Assembly (NCBI RefSeq): GCF_000196495.1
Contig: NC_011313.1
Span: 186,001 to 250,000 of the forward strand
From: Aliivibrio salmonicida LFI1238
Lineage (GTDB): Bacteria > Pseudomonadota > Gammaproteobacteria > Enterobacterales > Vibrionaceae
Length of the DNA: 64,000 bases
Direction: 5' to 3'
The notes beneath the pieces were generated by a model, which was given only the letters and a program-made list of their open reading frames with translations, ran no database searches and had not been told where the DNA came from. Every line of letters starts with the position of its first letter. The first letter of the stretch is position 1. The position numbers and the translations under genes were made by a program. Positions 17,297-26,805 of this stretch are shown here, in pieces.

Positions 17297-17419
17297 CGCT
17301 TATTCTTTAATTATAGGAGATAAGCGTATATTTAGTTCAGCTGATGGATTATGTAAAACGAAAAAATTTCGTCCTTTCGATAAAACTTTTTTATGGTCAG
17401 GCTAACCTTTAATTATGGG

Positions 17420-18292
17420 ATGAATTCTTTGGACACTGATTTACTTAAAACCTTCTTAGAAGTGACAAAAACGCGTCACTTTGGCCGTGCTGCTGAGCAC
17501 TTATTTCTCACTCAATCCGCGGTCAGTTTTAGGGTTCGACAATTAGAATCTCAGCTAGGTAATCCTCTGTTTACTCGTCAGCGCCATAACGTTCAGTTAA
17601 CGGCAGCCGGAGAGCGATTATTACCCTATGCTGAAGCCATTTTACAAACGTGGGGCAGGGCAAAACAAGATGTCGCATTAACTGAGGATTACAATTCTCA
17701 AATCGCCATTGGAGCGAGCCCACTGTTTTGGGAATTTGATGGTATTTCCGATTGGATCAATGGCATTTATGCGTCTATTCCCGGCCTTGCTTTGCGCTTA
17801 GAATCGATTCGTCGCCAAGATTTATCAAAATCTTTACTTGATAAGAATGTCGATCTATTTATTACCAGTGAACCCCCGAAGATTGATGGTTTAGGCGTAT
17901 TAAAGATCCGTGATTACCAATTACAACTCGTTTCTCATGATCCAGATTGTCAATTAAAAAGCAGTCAAACGCTTCCTTTAGTGTATCTCGATTGGGGTGC
18001 TAAGTTTGCGATTCAGCACAGTAAGATACCCGAGCTACAACGCACGCCAATTTTGCATACGCACTCTTCTCGAATGGCGTTAGATTATTTGATAGCAAAC
18101 TCTGGGGTTGGTTATTTGCCTGCGCCAGTTGTGAACCAGAGCATTGAGGATGGCGATCTTTACGTCGTTGATAACGCCCCCATCATGGAGCAGCATCTGT
18201 ACTTAGTATGGAAAGAGAAAAGCGAGAAATCAGAATTGATCGAACGAATTTTAAATATAAAGCCGAATAATGTCGCGGAAAGTGTTCAATAA
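17420..18292 (+). CDS. hdfR: LysR-type regulator HdfR
   Basis: A LysR-family regulator of about 290 residues. The N-terminal winged HTH reads DTDLLKTFLEVTKTRHFGRAAEH then LTQSAVSFRVRQLESQLG, very close to E. coli HdfR, a repressor of flhDC. The C-terminal substrate-binding domain is complete. I start at the ATG giving MNSLDTDLL. A frame open from 17393 adds nine residues with no ribosome-binding site, and a TTG at 17429 matching the E. coli MDTELL start is also possible. The neighbour maoP supports the name. Confidence 0.88.
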   Translation: MNSLDTDLLKTFLEVTKTRHFGRAAEHLFLTQSAVSFRVRQLESQLGNPLFTRQRHNVQLTAAGERLLPYAEAILQTWGRAKQDVALTEDYNSQIAIGASPLFWEFDGISDWINGIYASIPGLALRLESIRRQDLSKSLLDKNVDLFITSEPPKIDGLGVLKIRDYQLQLVSHDPDCQLKSSQTLPLVYLDWGAKFAIQHSKIPELQRTPILHTHSSRMALDYLIANSGVGYLPAPVVNQSIEDGDLYVVDNAPIMEQHLYLVWKEKSEKSELIERILNIKPNNVAESVQ

Positions 18293-18307
18293 CAAAATGG
18301 CTAAAAT

Positions 18308-18337
18308 GAAAGCAGTGACATCGCACTGCTTTCTTTT
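18308..18337. terminator. Terminator between hdfR and rsgA
   Basis: GAAAGCAGTG and CACTGCTTTC form a 10-bp perfect stem with a 6-base loop, followed by TTTT on the plus strand. It ends hdfR and may also act on the convergent GTPase transcript. Confidence 0.8.
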
Positions 18338-18362
18338 CGTTTGATACTATTTGATTTGTCTT

Positions 18363-19406
18363 TTAGTATCCTTTCTTACGTTGGCGAGACTCTGTTTGAA
18401 CAGAGTGAATCATTCTACCAAGCGCTCTGTCTTTTAAGCGTTTTTCTGCTAACGTTTCACTGTTCAACGCTTGCTCACGCATTAATTTTTGATAGCTGAC
18501 AAAACGACGAGACTCTAGCTCCCCCTCATTCAAGGCTTTTTGGATTGCACAACCCGGCTCATTATTATGAGTACAGTTCCCAAAACGGCATTGGTCAATG
18601 AAATACGTAATTTCATGGAAAGTATCGCTCACGCCTTGCTCACAATCGCTTAATTGCAGCTCTCGCATTCCAGGAGTATCCATTAACAAACCGCCTTGCG
18701 GCATCCACTTCACTGCGCGTGAGGTCGTTGTATGTCGACCTTTGCTATCATCTTCTCGAATACCACCAGTTGCTTGTGCGTCTTCTCCCATTAAGGCATT
18801 AACCAGTGTTGATTTCCCAACACCTGATGAGCCCAATAGCGCGATGGTTTTTCCTTGTGCACAATATCCCGTCAGTTCTTTGATATGCTCACTGTCTAGT
18901 GCATTTATCGCATGAACCATCATGAATCGATTTAACGTTTGTACTTGGTAGCGTTTTTCCTCGCTGTCATCACACAAATCTGCTTTAGTCAGTATGATCA
19001 CAGGTTCTACATCAGCTTCTTTAGCCATTGCTAAATAACGCTCGATACGGCTTAAATTGAAATCATTATTTAATGAACAAACAATAAATAAACTATCAAC
19101 ATTAGAGGCAATAAGTTGGTTATCCACCTTAGAGCCCGGTGCTTTACGTTGAAATAATGATTGGCGTTCCAACCCTCTTTCTAACTTTAGTTGCTCATCA
19201 AACAAAACCCAATCACCAACACACACACGATCACTGTTCGGTGTTTGTAGTAAATTAAATTGGCCTTGTTCGCTCAATACCACCACACCACTTCGATGTT
19301 GTTCTATCACTCTACCTATTCGCAGTTCGGTCAGTTCCTCTAACGTTAGCTGCTGCTGGAAAAATGGACGCCATCCAAGTTGAGGCAATGAAGGTAGTAA
19401 ATTCAT
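18363..19406 (-). CDS. rsgA: RsgA-type ribosome-assembly GTPase (circularly permuted)
   Basis: A 347-residue GTPase of the RsgA/YjeQ family, which acts late in 30S subunit maturation. There is an N-terminal OB-like domain (residues about 30-90). The G motifs are in permuted order: G4 TKAD at 140-143, P-loop GSSGVGKST at 192-200, G3 DTPG at 243-246. A zinc knuckle follows with Cys273, Cys278, His280 and Cys286. The Arg/Lys-rich C-terminus (RQRKKGY) fits RNA contact. Vibrionaceae often have a second paralogue near orn/psd; from this window I cannot tell which copy this is. Confidence 0.88.
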   Translation of the reverse strand: MNLLPSLPQLGWRPFFQQQLTLEELTELRIGRVIEQHRSGVVVLSEQGQFNLLQTPNSDRVCVGDWVLFDEQLKLERGLERQSLFQRKAPGSKVDNQLIASNVDSLFIVCSLNNDFNLSRIERYLAMAKEADVEPVIILTKADLCDDSEEKRYQVQTLNRFMMVHAINALDSEHIKELTGYCAQGKTIALLGSSGVGKSTLVNALMGEDAQATGGIREDDSKGRHTTTSRAVKWMPQGGLLMDTPGMRELQLSDCEQGVSDTFHEITYFIDQCRFGNCTHNNEPGCAIQKALNEGELESRRFVSYQKLMREQALNSETLAEKRLKDRALGRMIHSVQTESRQRKKGY

Positions 19407-19698
19407 GTTGATCTTCCTTTGGGCATCTTGCCCATAATCTTAAGGTATATGAGAGTCCGTAACTCTCGGCAAAGATAATAATCACTTTGCAATAAAAAAG
19501 ATTGAAGAAAACCGACAATTTTGAAATTTAATTACATCTTTAAGATGATAATTTACTGCCTTTCACCGATTTATTATGCCTTTGTAAATAAATACTAGGA
19601 TCAAGGTTATTCGCTTGTTTTATATCAGCTATATAACCATTATAATTATTTTTATTTCCCTATAGTTTAAAGACGCTGCTTTCTTATGGAGTAAGAGA

Positions 19699-21045
19699 TT
19701 GAACGAATTCCAAGACTTATCATCCCAGATTGACCCCCTCTTTAATGCAGACCCACAGCAGCAAGTCGAATTACTCGGTGAGTACGTTGAACATGGCTTA
19801 GACAACGGTTCTTTTGCTCGCATTTTAGAAGCCTTTCCCGTTGATCAACGTGTGCAATTGTGGCGTCGTCTGCCATTAGAAATGCACATTGATGTATTAA
19901 CTGAAATGCGTGCTGACGCACGTGTTGCTATTCTTGAAGCGCTATCAGAAGCTGAGCTAAATTTCACGCTCGCTAAACTGGATAACTTATCGTTAATTGA
20001 ATGGGCAGAGTCTCTGCCTGAAGATATTTTCAGCCTTGCTTTGCAGCTTATCAACCGTGATGAGTTGGATCTATATGACGACGCAAAACAATACGAAGAC
20101 GATGAAGTTGGGCATTGGGCTGATAGAAAAATTGCGACATTGCCTTTTAATGTCAGTGTTGGGCGAGCTAAAAAGCTGTTAAAAACCAATTTATTTGAAT
20201 CTCATCAGTACATGTACTTAATTAACCGTGCTCATAAGTTTCACGGTATTGTGCAATACACCGATATTTTAATTGCTGACGATTCAATAAAAATAAATAC
20301 CCTTAAAATTGAAGATTGCCTAGCGCTTAATGTGCATCAGCCATTAAGTGAAAGTATCGAAGCCATTGAACATTCCGTCGTACCCAGTGTGGCGATCATT
20401 GACGATGAGAATACGTTAATTGGCCAACTCGATTGGCAGTTTGCGATTAACACTCAACGTGAGATTTATGAAACTCGCTTAATGGCAGGTACGGGTATGG
20501 ATGAAGGCGATGATCTATTCTCCCCTATCTTTCGAAGTTCTAAAAAACGTGGGCTGTGGCTAGGTATTAATTTATTAACCGCCATCCTCGCCTCAATTAC
20601 GATTGGATTATTTGAAGATGTGATCACCCAAGTGGTTGCACTTGCGGTATTGATGCCGATTGTGGCTTCAATGGGCGGTATTGCTGGTAGTCAAACATTA
20701 ACCTTAATGGTTCGTGCCATGGCGCTCAATCAAATCACCCCCGGTAACCGCTTTACCTTATTAAAAAATGAGTTGGGAATTGGATCAATTAACGGATTGT
20801 TATGGTCGTTGATTATCGGTGGCCTGGCTGGCGCATGGTTTCAATCGTTCACTTTGGGAGCCACCATCTCCCTTGCCATCATTATCAACATCATTACAGC
20901 GGCGCTATTTGGCGTCCTTATTCCTATCACATTAGATAAGTTTAAATTAGATCCTGCATTGGCCGGTTCCGTCATATTAACCACGGTTACTGATGTTGTA
21001 GGCTTCTTTGCTTTCTTAGGCACCGCAAGCCTTGTTATGATGTAA
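19699..21045 (+). CDS. mgtE: Magnesium transporter MgtE
   Basis: A 448-residue Mg2+ channel/transporter of the inner membrane. The order is standard: an N-terminal superhelical domain (residues about 20-130, with acidic Mg-sensing surface), tandem CBS domains (about 135-260) and a five-helix membrane part (about 285-448) with PIVASMGGIAGSQTLTLMVR, which forms the pore motif. The start is TTG at 19699 with GGAG seven bases upstream; no better ATG exists in frame. It is followed by a strong terminator. I saw no clear Mg2+-riboswitch fold in the 180-base leader. Confidence 0.93.
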   Translation: MNEFQDLSSQIDPLFNADPQQQVELLGEYVEHGLDNGSFARILEAFPVDQRVQLWRRLPLEMHIDVLTEMRADARVAILEALSEAELNFTLAKLDNLSLIEWAESLPEDIFSLALQLINRDELDLYDDAKQYEDDEVGHWADRKIATLPFNVSVGRAKKLLKTNLFESHQYMYLINRAHKFHGIVQYTDILIADDSIKINTLKIEDCLALNVHQPLSESIEAIEHSVVPSVAIIDDENTLIGQLDWQFAINTQREIYETRLMAGTGMDEGDDLFSPIFRSSKKRGLWLGINLLTAILASITIGLFEDVITQVVALAVLMPIVASMGGIAGSQTLTLMVRAMALNQITPGNRFTLLKNELGIGSINGLLWSLIIGGLAGAWFQSFTLGATISLAIIINIITAALFGVLIPITLDKFKLDPALAGSVILTTVTDVVGFFAFLGTASLVMM

Positions 21046-21053
21046 TTTCTCAA

Positions 21054-21086
21054 GCACTGGGTTGCACAAGCGCCCAGTGTTTTTTC
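21054..21086 (+). terminator. Rho-independent terminator of mgtE
   Basis: CACTGGG (21055-21061) and CCCAGTG (21073-21079) pair and are followed by an uninterrupted T7 tract on the plus strand, about ten bases after the mgtE stop. Confidence 0.88.
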
Positions 21087-21354
21087 ATTCCACCGAACCA
21101 TCACAACCGCTAATCTCATCTTCTATTCAAATACTCAGTATCAAATCACTTCCCTCAAAATTTAGCCCGCTCGTTCACCGTATTTATCTCTAACCAATTA
21201 TCTGTCATTGCACTTTTATTATTCAGATTTTACGAATAATCATTTCGAATATTACTCAATTATCAAAATTAAACGAATAGATATAATAATTGTCATTAGG
21301 CAATAACGACAAAAGTGAAGACTAAAAACCGAACTTATATCAAAGGATATAATC
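21087..21354. other. Intergenic region upstream of a small ORF
   Basis: A+T-rich sequence with no supported gene. It presumably holds the promoter for the small ORF at 21355 and the OpuAC-like gene after it. A short imperfect inverted repeat (TTACGAATAAT ... CGAATATTA, about 21229-21254) is the only structure I noted. Confidence 0.5.
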
Positions 21355-21528
21355 ATGAGCACATTAAATGAAACACACACAAAACCAAGATTAAATCAGA
21401 GTGTTATTGATAATATACCTTTTGATTTTTCAGCTAACGACATTGAGATTTTTGATTGTAAAACATTATTGATATTAGAAAGTTCATTGATAATTTCTGC
21501 TTGTGCTTTCTATCAAATTTTATTTTAA
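21355..21528 (+). CDS. Small protein (57 aa), unknown
   Basis: An ATG preceded by AAAGGATATAATC, a good ribosome-binding site, opens a 57-codon frame ending at TAA 21526-21528. The product starts polar (MSTLNETHTKPRLNQ), has an acidic middle (FSANDIEIFD) and a hydrophobic C-terminal third (LLILESSLIISACAFYQILF) that could insert in the membrane. It lies 78 bases upstream of the OpuAC-like gene on the same strand. I recognise no family. Confidence 0.5.
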   Translation: MSTLNETHTKPRLNQSVIDNIPFDFSANDIEIFDCKTLLILESSLIISACAFYQILF

Positions 21529-21606
21529 ATAAATACCATCTCATTTCTGTATAAATAGATGACATACGTTTAAAAACACCTTACGAAATAACAAAGAGAA
21601 CAAATT

Positions 21607-22383
21607 ATGAAAAATAAAATAACCCTCGGGGTCACTAATCTTTCTTTTCATCAGTTAACCGCATCGATAATTACTCATGTATTAGTTGATATGGGATTCG
21701 AAGTAGATCGAATTTACTCCTCACATCAAGACAACTTTGAGAAATTAAAATTAGGCGACATTGATATGCTGGCTTCTGCTTGGCTTCCCTCTAGTCACGG
21801 TATATATAAATCTGATGTAGAAGAGACGGTAGAGTTACTTGAATTAGGGCTGCATTATAAGCCATACGCACTCTGGGGCGTACCAGATTACATCCCAGAA
21901 GAATCCGTATCTGAAATAAATGATTTATTAAAACCTGAAGTGCTTTCATGCATGAATAAAAACATTCAAGGCATTAACCCAGGTGCTGGTATTACTCGAT
22001 TTTCTATCAAAATGATGGATGCATACGACTTAAGTCATGCAGGTTACATCTTCCATACAGGAAGTGAAGAAGATTGCTTTGCCGCATTCGAACAAGCCGT
22101 TGAGAATAAAGAATGGGTTATCGTTCCATTATGGAAGCCACAATTTTTACACCATAAATACACTATTCGTGAAATTTCCGAGCCAAAAGGTTTATTAGGT
22201 ATCGTCGATCGCGCCGTGTTATTACTCCGACAAGATCGCGCAACTTATTTCACTCAAGAACAAATTCGAAGATTAGATTCACTTACATTCTCCAATGAGA
22301 TTATCGCGGCTCTCGACTATCAAGTTTCCCGAGAAGGAAAAGATATCGATGAAGTAACCAAGCAATGGCTTAATAATCAGTAA
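21607..22383 (+). CDS. OpuAC-like ligand-binding protein without signal peptide
   Basis: A 258-residue protein resembling the substrate-binding domain of glycine-betaine/choline ABC importers (OpuAC type). Visible marks are KITLGVTNLSFHQLTASIITH, the DMLASAWLPSSHGIYK loop, and INPGAGITRFSIKMMDAYDLS. Normally such domains are secreted or fused to a permease. Here the first codon leads directly into the mature fold and no signal sequence or lipobox is present. No ABC ATPase or permease gene is nearby, so it may be a cytoplasmic ligand sensor or buffering protein (inference). It has an AAAGAGAACAAATT leader and is closed by a terminator. Confidence 0.75.
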   Translation: MKNKITLGVTNLSFHQLTASIITHVLVDMGFEVDRIYSSHQDNFEKLKLGDIDMLASAWLPSSHGIYKSDVEETVELLELGLHYKPYALWGVPDYIPEESVSEINDLLKPEVLSCMNKNIQGINPGAGITRFSIKMMDAYDLSHAGYIFHTGSEEDCFAAFEQAVENKEWVIVPLWKPQFLHHKYTIREISEPKGLLGIVDRAVLLLRQDRATYFTQEQIRRLDSLTFSNEIIAALDYQVSREGKDIDEVTKQWLNNQ

Positions 22384-22425
22384 TGACCCAAAACCAATGC
22401 TATTACTTAATCTCTCAACCATAAA

Positions 22426-22458
22426 AAACGCCTAAAGAAATTTACTTTAGGCGTTTTT
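22426..22458. terminator. Bidirectional rho-independent terminator
   Basis: AAACGCCTAAAG (22426-22437) and CTTTAGGCGTTT (22445-22456) form a perfect 12-bp stem with a 7-base loop. Flanking A and T runs allow it to end both the OpuAC-like gene and the convergent usp gene. Confidence 0.88.
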
Positions 22459-22503
22459 CTAATAGGAAGAAAAAATTCCTAGGCTTTACGTATCATTGAT
22501 TGA

Positions 22504-23349
22504 CTAACGAATGACTAAGATCGGAACCTTACTTTTCGCCAACACTTCCGTTGTATTGCTACCAACAAAAAACTGTCTCAATTTAGAATGCCCATACGCC
22601 CCCATAACAAACAAACCGATCTGATGTTGTTGTTGATACGTAAGTAACGCTTCATCAACCGATCCCGCCAATATGCTTTCATTAACGCTAAGGCCTGCGT
22701 CTCGCAACTGCGTTGCTGCTTGTTCAAACTCCGTACTCTTATTGCCTGAATCATCAACCATCACTAAGTGACATTCTAAACCAACTAACAACGGCGTCTT
22801 CATCGCTTTTTCAATCAGTTTATGACTGGTTGGGCTACCATCAAAAGCAATCAGATAAGAATTAGGCACAGCAAACGGCTCACTAACAACCAAAATATGC
22901 GCGCTAATAGATCGAATAACACTTTCAAGTTGTGAGCCTATTGTTTTGTTAATGCTGCTCTCTTCACCTGATTTACCTATCACTAACACCCTAATTTCAT
23001 TTTCTAAATCAATGAGGCTATCAAGTAGATTTCCATGTCGTTGCAATTTACGGACATCACTCACGCCCTCTTTAGATGCCCACGTCTTTGCTTCTTCCAG
23101 TAATTTATTACCGTGTTTAAGTGCTATTTTACTGCGAGCTTCATCAAGATCGGCCAGTTCATTAAGCAACTCTTCTTGGCTTCCTAATCCTATTTGACCT
23201 GACAACTCACTCACGACGGGTCTCATGGTTTTATCAAGTGCGTGCAATAGAACAAGTGGTGCATCGACCTTTTTTGCCACCCACGCACTCGCTTCACACG
23301 TGGCGAACGTGAATGTAGAACCATCAATACACGCTATTATATTTTTCAT
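22504..23349 (-). CDS. Tandem universal stress protein (UspA family)
   Basis: A 281-residue cytoplasmic protein with two Usp domains. The first runs from IIACIDGSTFTFATCEAS to VLVIGKSGEES. The second runs from YLIAFDGSPTSHKLIEKA to GLFVMGAYGHSKLRQFFVGSNTTEVL, which contains the G-x2-G-x9-G(S/T) nucleotide-binding pattern and ends in VPILVIR. It starts 11 bases after the SulP transporter gene, a pairing common in marine gamma-proteobacteria, so it is probably cotranscribed and may regulate the transporter (inference). Confidence 0.88.
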   Translation of the reverse strand: MKNIIACIDGSTFTFATCEASAWVAKKVDAPLVLLHALDKTMRPVVSELSGQIGLGSQEELLNELADLDEARSKIALKHGNKLLEEAKTWASKEGVSDVRKLQRHGNLLDSLIDLENEIRVLVIGKSGEESSINKTIGSQLESVIRSISAHILVVSEPFAVPNSYLIAFDGSPTSHKLIEKAMKTPLLVGLECHLVMVDDSGNKSTEFEQAATQLRDAGLSVNESILAGSVDEALLTYQQQHQIGLFVMGAYGHSKLRQFFVGSNTTEVLAKSKVPILVIR

Positions 23350-23360
23350 TCGTTTTATCC

Positions 23361-24848
23361 TTAATGTCCGGCCAATAGTTTTTCGACTTCTTCTGGTTTG
23401 TCATGCACACCAAATTTATCCACGATAGTCAGGGTCGCTTCATTCATCCCAATCAGATCAACGTGAGTGCCTTCTCGACGAAATTTGACCACCACTTTAT
23501 CTAAAGCGGAGACAGAAGTAACATCCCAGAAATGCGCTGCCGATAAATCAATCGTTACGCTTTCTATCACTTCTTTAAAATCAAACGACGTTATAAACTT
23601 ATCTGATGAAGCAAAGAACACTTGCCCTATTACGGTATATTTACGAGGTTCATTCTTATCCGTATTATTCTTTATCACCATCATACGGCTAATTTTATTG
23701 GCAAAGAATAATGAGGCAAGCAACACGCCAACCAGAACACCAAGCGCTAAATTATGCGTCATTACCACAATAATCACCGTGGCTAACATAACAATATTCG
23801 TTGATATTGGGTGCTTTCTTAAATCAGTAATTGAACTCCATGAGAAAGTACCGATAGCGACCATTATCATCACGGCAACTAAGGCCGCCATTGGTATTTG
23901 CTTCAACCACGGGCCAAGAAATACCACCATAATCAATAAAAACACACCTGCTGAAAGTGTAGATAAACGTCCACGGCCGCCCGACTTTATGTTAATCATT
24001 GATTGTCCGATCATCGCACAACCCGCCATACCACCAAGAAAACCCGTAAAGATATTGGCAAGCCCTTGGCCTTTACACTCGCGGTTTTTATCGCTGGTGG
24101 TATCGGTGAGATCATCGACAATCGTTGCTGTCATCATGGATTCTAATAGACCCACCACAGCCAAACCAATAGAATACGGCAAGATAATCAATAGCGTTTC
24201 TAGGTTTAAAGGTACATCAGGCCATAAGAAAATTGGTAAGGTATCTGGCAGATTTCCCATGTCTCCCACAGTACGAATATCAATATTAAATGACATCGAA
24301 ATGGCGGTTAATACAACGATACACACCAAAGGCGAAGGGATTAATTTACCTATCACCGGTAGGTATGGGAACAGGTAGATAATCCCTAAACCGGCGGCTG
24401 TCATGGCGTAAACATGCCAAGTTACATTTGTTAATTCAGGAAGTTGCGCCATAAAAATCAATATGGCTAACGCATTCACAAAACCTGTAACCACTGAGCG
24501 AGAAACAAAACGCATCAAGCTGCCCAGTTTTAAATAACCCGCTAAAATCTGCAATATTCCAGTAAGTACAGTAACGGCAAGCAGGTATTCTAATCCGTGT
24601 TCTTTAACTAACGTGACCATCAATAGTGCCATTGCACCGGTAGCTGCAGAGATCATCCCAGAACGACCTCCAGTGAAAGCAATAACAACCGAAATGCTGA
24701 AAGAAGCGTACAACCCAATTTTAGGGTCAACACCTGCGATAATAGAAAAGGCGATAACTTCAGGAATTAAAGCAAGAGCAACAACGATACCCGCAAGCAA
24801 GTCGCCACGGACATTAGACATCCAATCAATTTTGAAATTTTTTAACAT
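23361..24848 (-). CDS. SulP-family inorganic anion transporter
   Basis: A 495-residue inner-membrane transporter of the SLC26/SulP family. It has a hydrophobic core of 10-14 segments, starting with GDLLAGIVVALALIPEVIAFSIIAGVDPKIGLYASF, which contains the family signature. A C-terminal cytoplasmic STAS domain follows (about 395-490, with VTIDLSAAHFWDVTSVSALDKV). The substrate may be sulfate or bicarbonate; sequence alone does not decide. It is the first gene of a two-gene unit with the Usp protein. Confidence 0.9.
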   Translation of the reverse strand: MLKNFKIDWMSNVRGDLLAGIVVALALIPEVIAFSIIAGVDPKIGLYASFSISVVIAFTGGRSGMISAATGAMALLMVTLVKEHGLEYLLAVTVLTGILQILAGYLKLGSLMRFVSRSVVTGFVNALAILIFMAQLPELTNVTWHVYAMTAAGLGIIYLFPYLPVIGKLIPSPLVCIVVLTAISMSFNIDIRTVGDMGNLPDTLPIFLWPDVPLNLETLLIILPYSIGLAVVGLLESMMTATIVDDLTDTTSDKNRECKGQGLANIFTGFLGGMAGCAMIGQSMINIKSGGRGRLSTLSAGVFLLIMVVFLGPWLKQIPMAALVAVMIMVAIGTFSWSSITDLRKHPISTNIVMLATVIIVVMTHNLALGVLVGVLLASLFFANKISRMMVIKNNTDKNEPRKYTVIGQVFFASSDKFITSFDFKEVIESVTIDLSAAHFWDVTSVSALDKVVVKFRREGTHVDLIGMNEATLTIVDKFGVHDKPEEVEKLLAGH

Positions 24849-25312
24849 TGAATTCTCAATTTATGCACGGCAATACGCACCAGAAATAGATCTGGGGTGT
24901 AAATAAGTGCTTCTTTGATAATACCAATTCCAGTAATTCCTAGTCATTATTATTGGTCAAATCACATAATAGCGTCGCTAAAAATTATTTAAGTAGAATA
25001 ACTACTTATCAGAATATCAGCCTTGCTTTTAAGTGCTTTTCCTGCGTAATAAATAGACCATTTAATTAATGGCATGGTATGAGTTTTAGCGCGGAAAAGT
25101 GGCCGAAAGTACGGCAAAGAATTAACAAGCGCAAAGAGTTAAGCCGAATACTCAGGTGAGTACAGTGCTTAGGTTAGCAATGAGAGCTATAGGGGGGATG
25201 GAGCGTTTAAGGCGGCGTAATTAACACAGTGATCAATATCCTCTAAATCAAACAGGTGACCAGTCTATATTTACGAAGGTATCAATTCAATTTCCATTAT
25301 CGGTTCTTTAGG
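24849..25312. other. Long intergenic region upstream of sulP
   Basis: About 460 bases with no supported ORF. The part nearest sulP (about 24922-24960) contains ACCAATTCCAGTAATTCC...ATTATTGGT, a short inverted-ended block resembling small dispersed repeats I associate with Vibrionaceae; this is uncertain. The central part (about 25080-25220) is locally G+C richer and purine-rich and could be a remnant. No terminator with a T tract was found for the EamA gene. Confidence 0.4.
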
Positions 25313-25352
25313 TTCCATTAATATATCTATAAAAAGTACGATATTAATGGAA
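25313..25352. repeat. 12-bp perfect inverted repeat after the EamA gene
   Basis: TTCCATTAATAT (25313-25324) and ATATTAATGGAA (25341-25352) are perfect inverted copies around a 16-base loop. It starts 7 bases beyond the stop of the minus-strand EamA gene. No T run follows on the minus strand, so it may be a 3' stabilising hairpin rather than a classical terminator. Confidence 0.6.
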
Positions 25353-25359
25353 GCCATTA

Positions 25360-26235
25360 TTACATCAATTTTCTAGGCAGCAACTTCCTATAAAAACCCG
25401 TTACAAACATGGTTCCAGTCACAACTAAAATAGTACCTATAATGGCATTAATTCCAACGGTTTCCCCTAAGAATAAATAGCCCCACAAAATACCAAACGC
25501 AGGAATAAGGAAAGTCACTGAAAGCGCAGAAGAGGCACCTAACTCATTAATTAATCGGAAATACAATAAATACGCAAGACCGGTGCAGACCGCACCAAGC
25601 GCAAATACTGACAACATAGTATCTGAGCTAATTGTTTCTCTTACTTGAATAAAAGGAACCAACGGTAGCACCAAGATTACAGAAGCCCACATACTGCCGT
25701 GCGCATTATTAAAGGGTTCAACACTTGGGGCATTCTTTGCGTAATTAGTTGCAATACCGTAACTAAACGCCCCCATCAAAGCCGTAATCATTGGAATAAT
25801 TGCTTCATCACCAACATTAATGGCTTCCCAACCAACAAGAACACTCACTCCAATCATACCTAGAACCAAACCAAATACGACTTCTTTGGTTAGCCAAGTT
25901 CGAGTCCAAACTGCGCCAATAATGGCTCCCCAGATCGGGGCACTAGAGTTTAATATCGCTAATGTTGAGACATTTAACACCTGAGCGGAATACGCAAACA
26001 ATAAAAAAGGTAAGGCTGAATTAAATAACCCTAAAATAAAGAAATGCTTTAGATTAGAAGTGAACTGCAGTGATTTTTTAAGAAAGAATGAAACGACTAA
26101 TAAGGTTAATGCCGCAAAAGCAACACGAGTTTCAATCAAGACAGCAGGCCCAAGAGGGTTGGCTGCAATTCTGACAAATAAAAACGAACCACCCCATAAA
26201 GCAGCCAAGGTAAATAGGCTTAATATATTAATCAT
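25360..26235 (-). CDS. EamA/DMT-superfamily permease
   Basis: A 291-residue membrane protein with ten predicted helices arranged as two EamA repeats. The first begins ALWGGSFLFVRIAANPLGPAVLIETRVAF; the second is from about residue 150, with SYGIATNYAKNA and LGASSALSVTFLIPAFGILWGYLFLGE. Members export amino acids, metabolites or drugs; the substrate cannot be inferred. It is followed by a 12-bp inverted repeat. Confidence 0.85.
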   Translation of the reverse strand: MINILSLFTLAALWGGSFLFVRIAANPLGPAVLIETRVAFAALTLLVVSFFLKKSLQFTSNLKHFFILGLFNSALPFLLFAYSAQVLNVSTLAILNSSAPIWGAIIGAVWTRTWLTKEVVFGLVLGMIGVSVLVGWEAINVGDEAIIPMITALMGAFSYGIATNYAKNAPSVEPFNNAHGSMWASVILVLPLVPFIQVRETISSDTMLSVFALGAVCTGLAYLLYFRLINELGASSALSVTFLIPAFGILWGYLFLGETVGINAIIGTILVVTGTMFVTGFYRKLLPRKLM

Positions 26236-26315
26236 CCATAACTCCGATAATGAGGTGTTTTTCGAGTGTGGTTGATAATGATAAATTACTCAATCACATT
26301 ATTTAAAAAGTGCTT

Positions 26316-26690
26316 TTAGCGCTCACCTTGTACTTCAAAATCATCAGCAATTAAGCGGGCTTTACCATCTTCTTGAATTGTCCAATGCTCGCTGTGTACA
26401 ACACCAAATGCTTTGTTCATCGTCCAATTAGCCGTTAATAGATAACCATCTTCATCGATAGGTTCCCATTTAACCTCTGTATAATCAACATCAGCAAAGC
26501 CTTGATCCATGATGTTTTGCCAAAACGCTTGGATCTCTTCACGGCCAGTAAACGTTCCAAATGGACGAGCCTCCATAACGGTACCTTCCGCGTATTGCGC
26601 TGCACAACCGGCGGCATCTTGAGAGTTAAACGCTTGCTGCCACGCTGAAATGCCTGCTTTACATGCCGCTAAAATTTGTTCTTGAGTCAT
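26316..26690 (-). CDS. SnoaL/NTF2-like protein
   Basis: A 124-residue protein with the NTF2-like cone fold pattern: helical start (AACKAGISAWQQAFNSQDAAGCAAQYAEGTVMEA), FGTFTGREEIQAFWQNIMDQGF, then antiparallel strands ending in RLIADDFEVQ. A longer frame opens at 26903, but the extra 71 residues are hydrophobic and lie over the divergent lysR promoter. The ATG at 26690 has an excellent AGGAGAAACAACC leader, so I use it. It is divergent from the broken LysR gene and may have been its target (inference). Confidence 0.82.
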   Translation of the reverse strand: MTQEQILAACKAGISAWQQAFNSQDAAGCAAQYAEGTVMEARPFGTFTGREEIQAFWQNIMDQGFADVDYTEVKWEPIDEDGYLLTANWTMNKAFGVVHSEHWTIQEDGKARLIADDFEVQGER

Positions 26691-26805
26691 GGTTGTTTCT
26701 CCTAATGTTTGTATGAGATGGACTATACGTGCATTATTAACACTGAAAAACAAACTAATTAGAAAACACTGTTTAATAAATTCAAACAATAGGATTGGTA
26801 AGAGT

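Noticed and set aside
19440..19698. Mg2+-responsive riboswitch (M-box) upstream of mgtE
   Set aside because: The leader is short and A+T rich, and I could not identify the conserved M-box core or a terminator/antiterminator pair.
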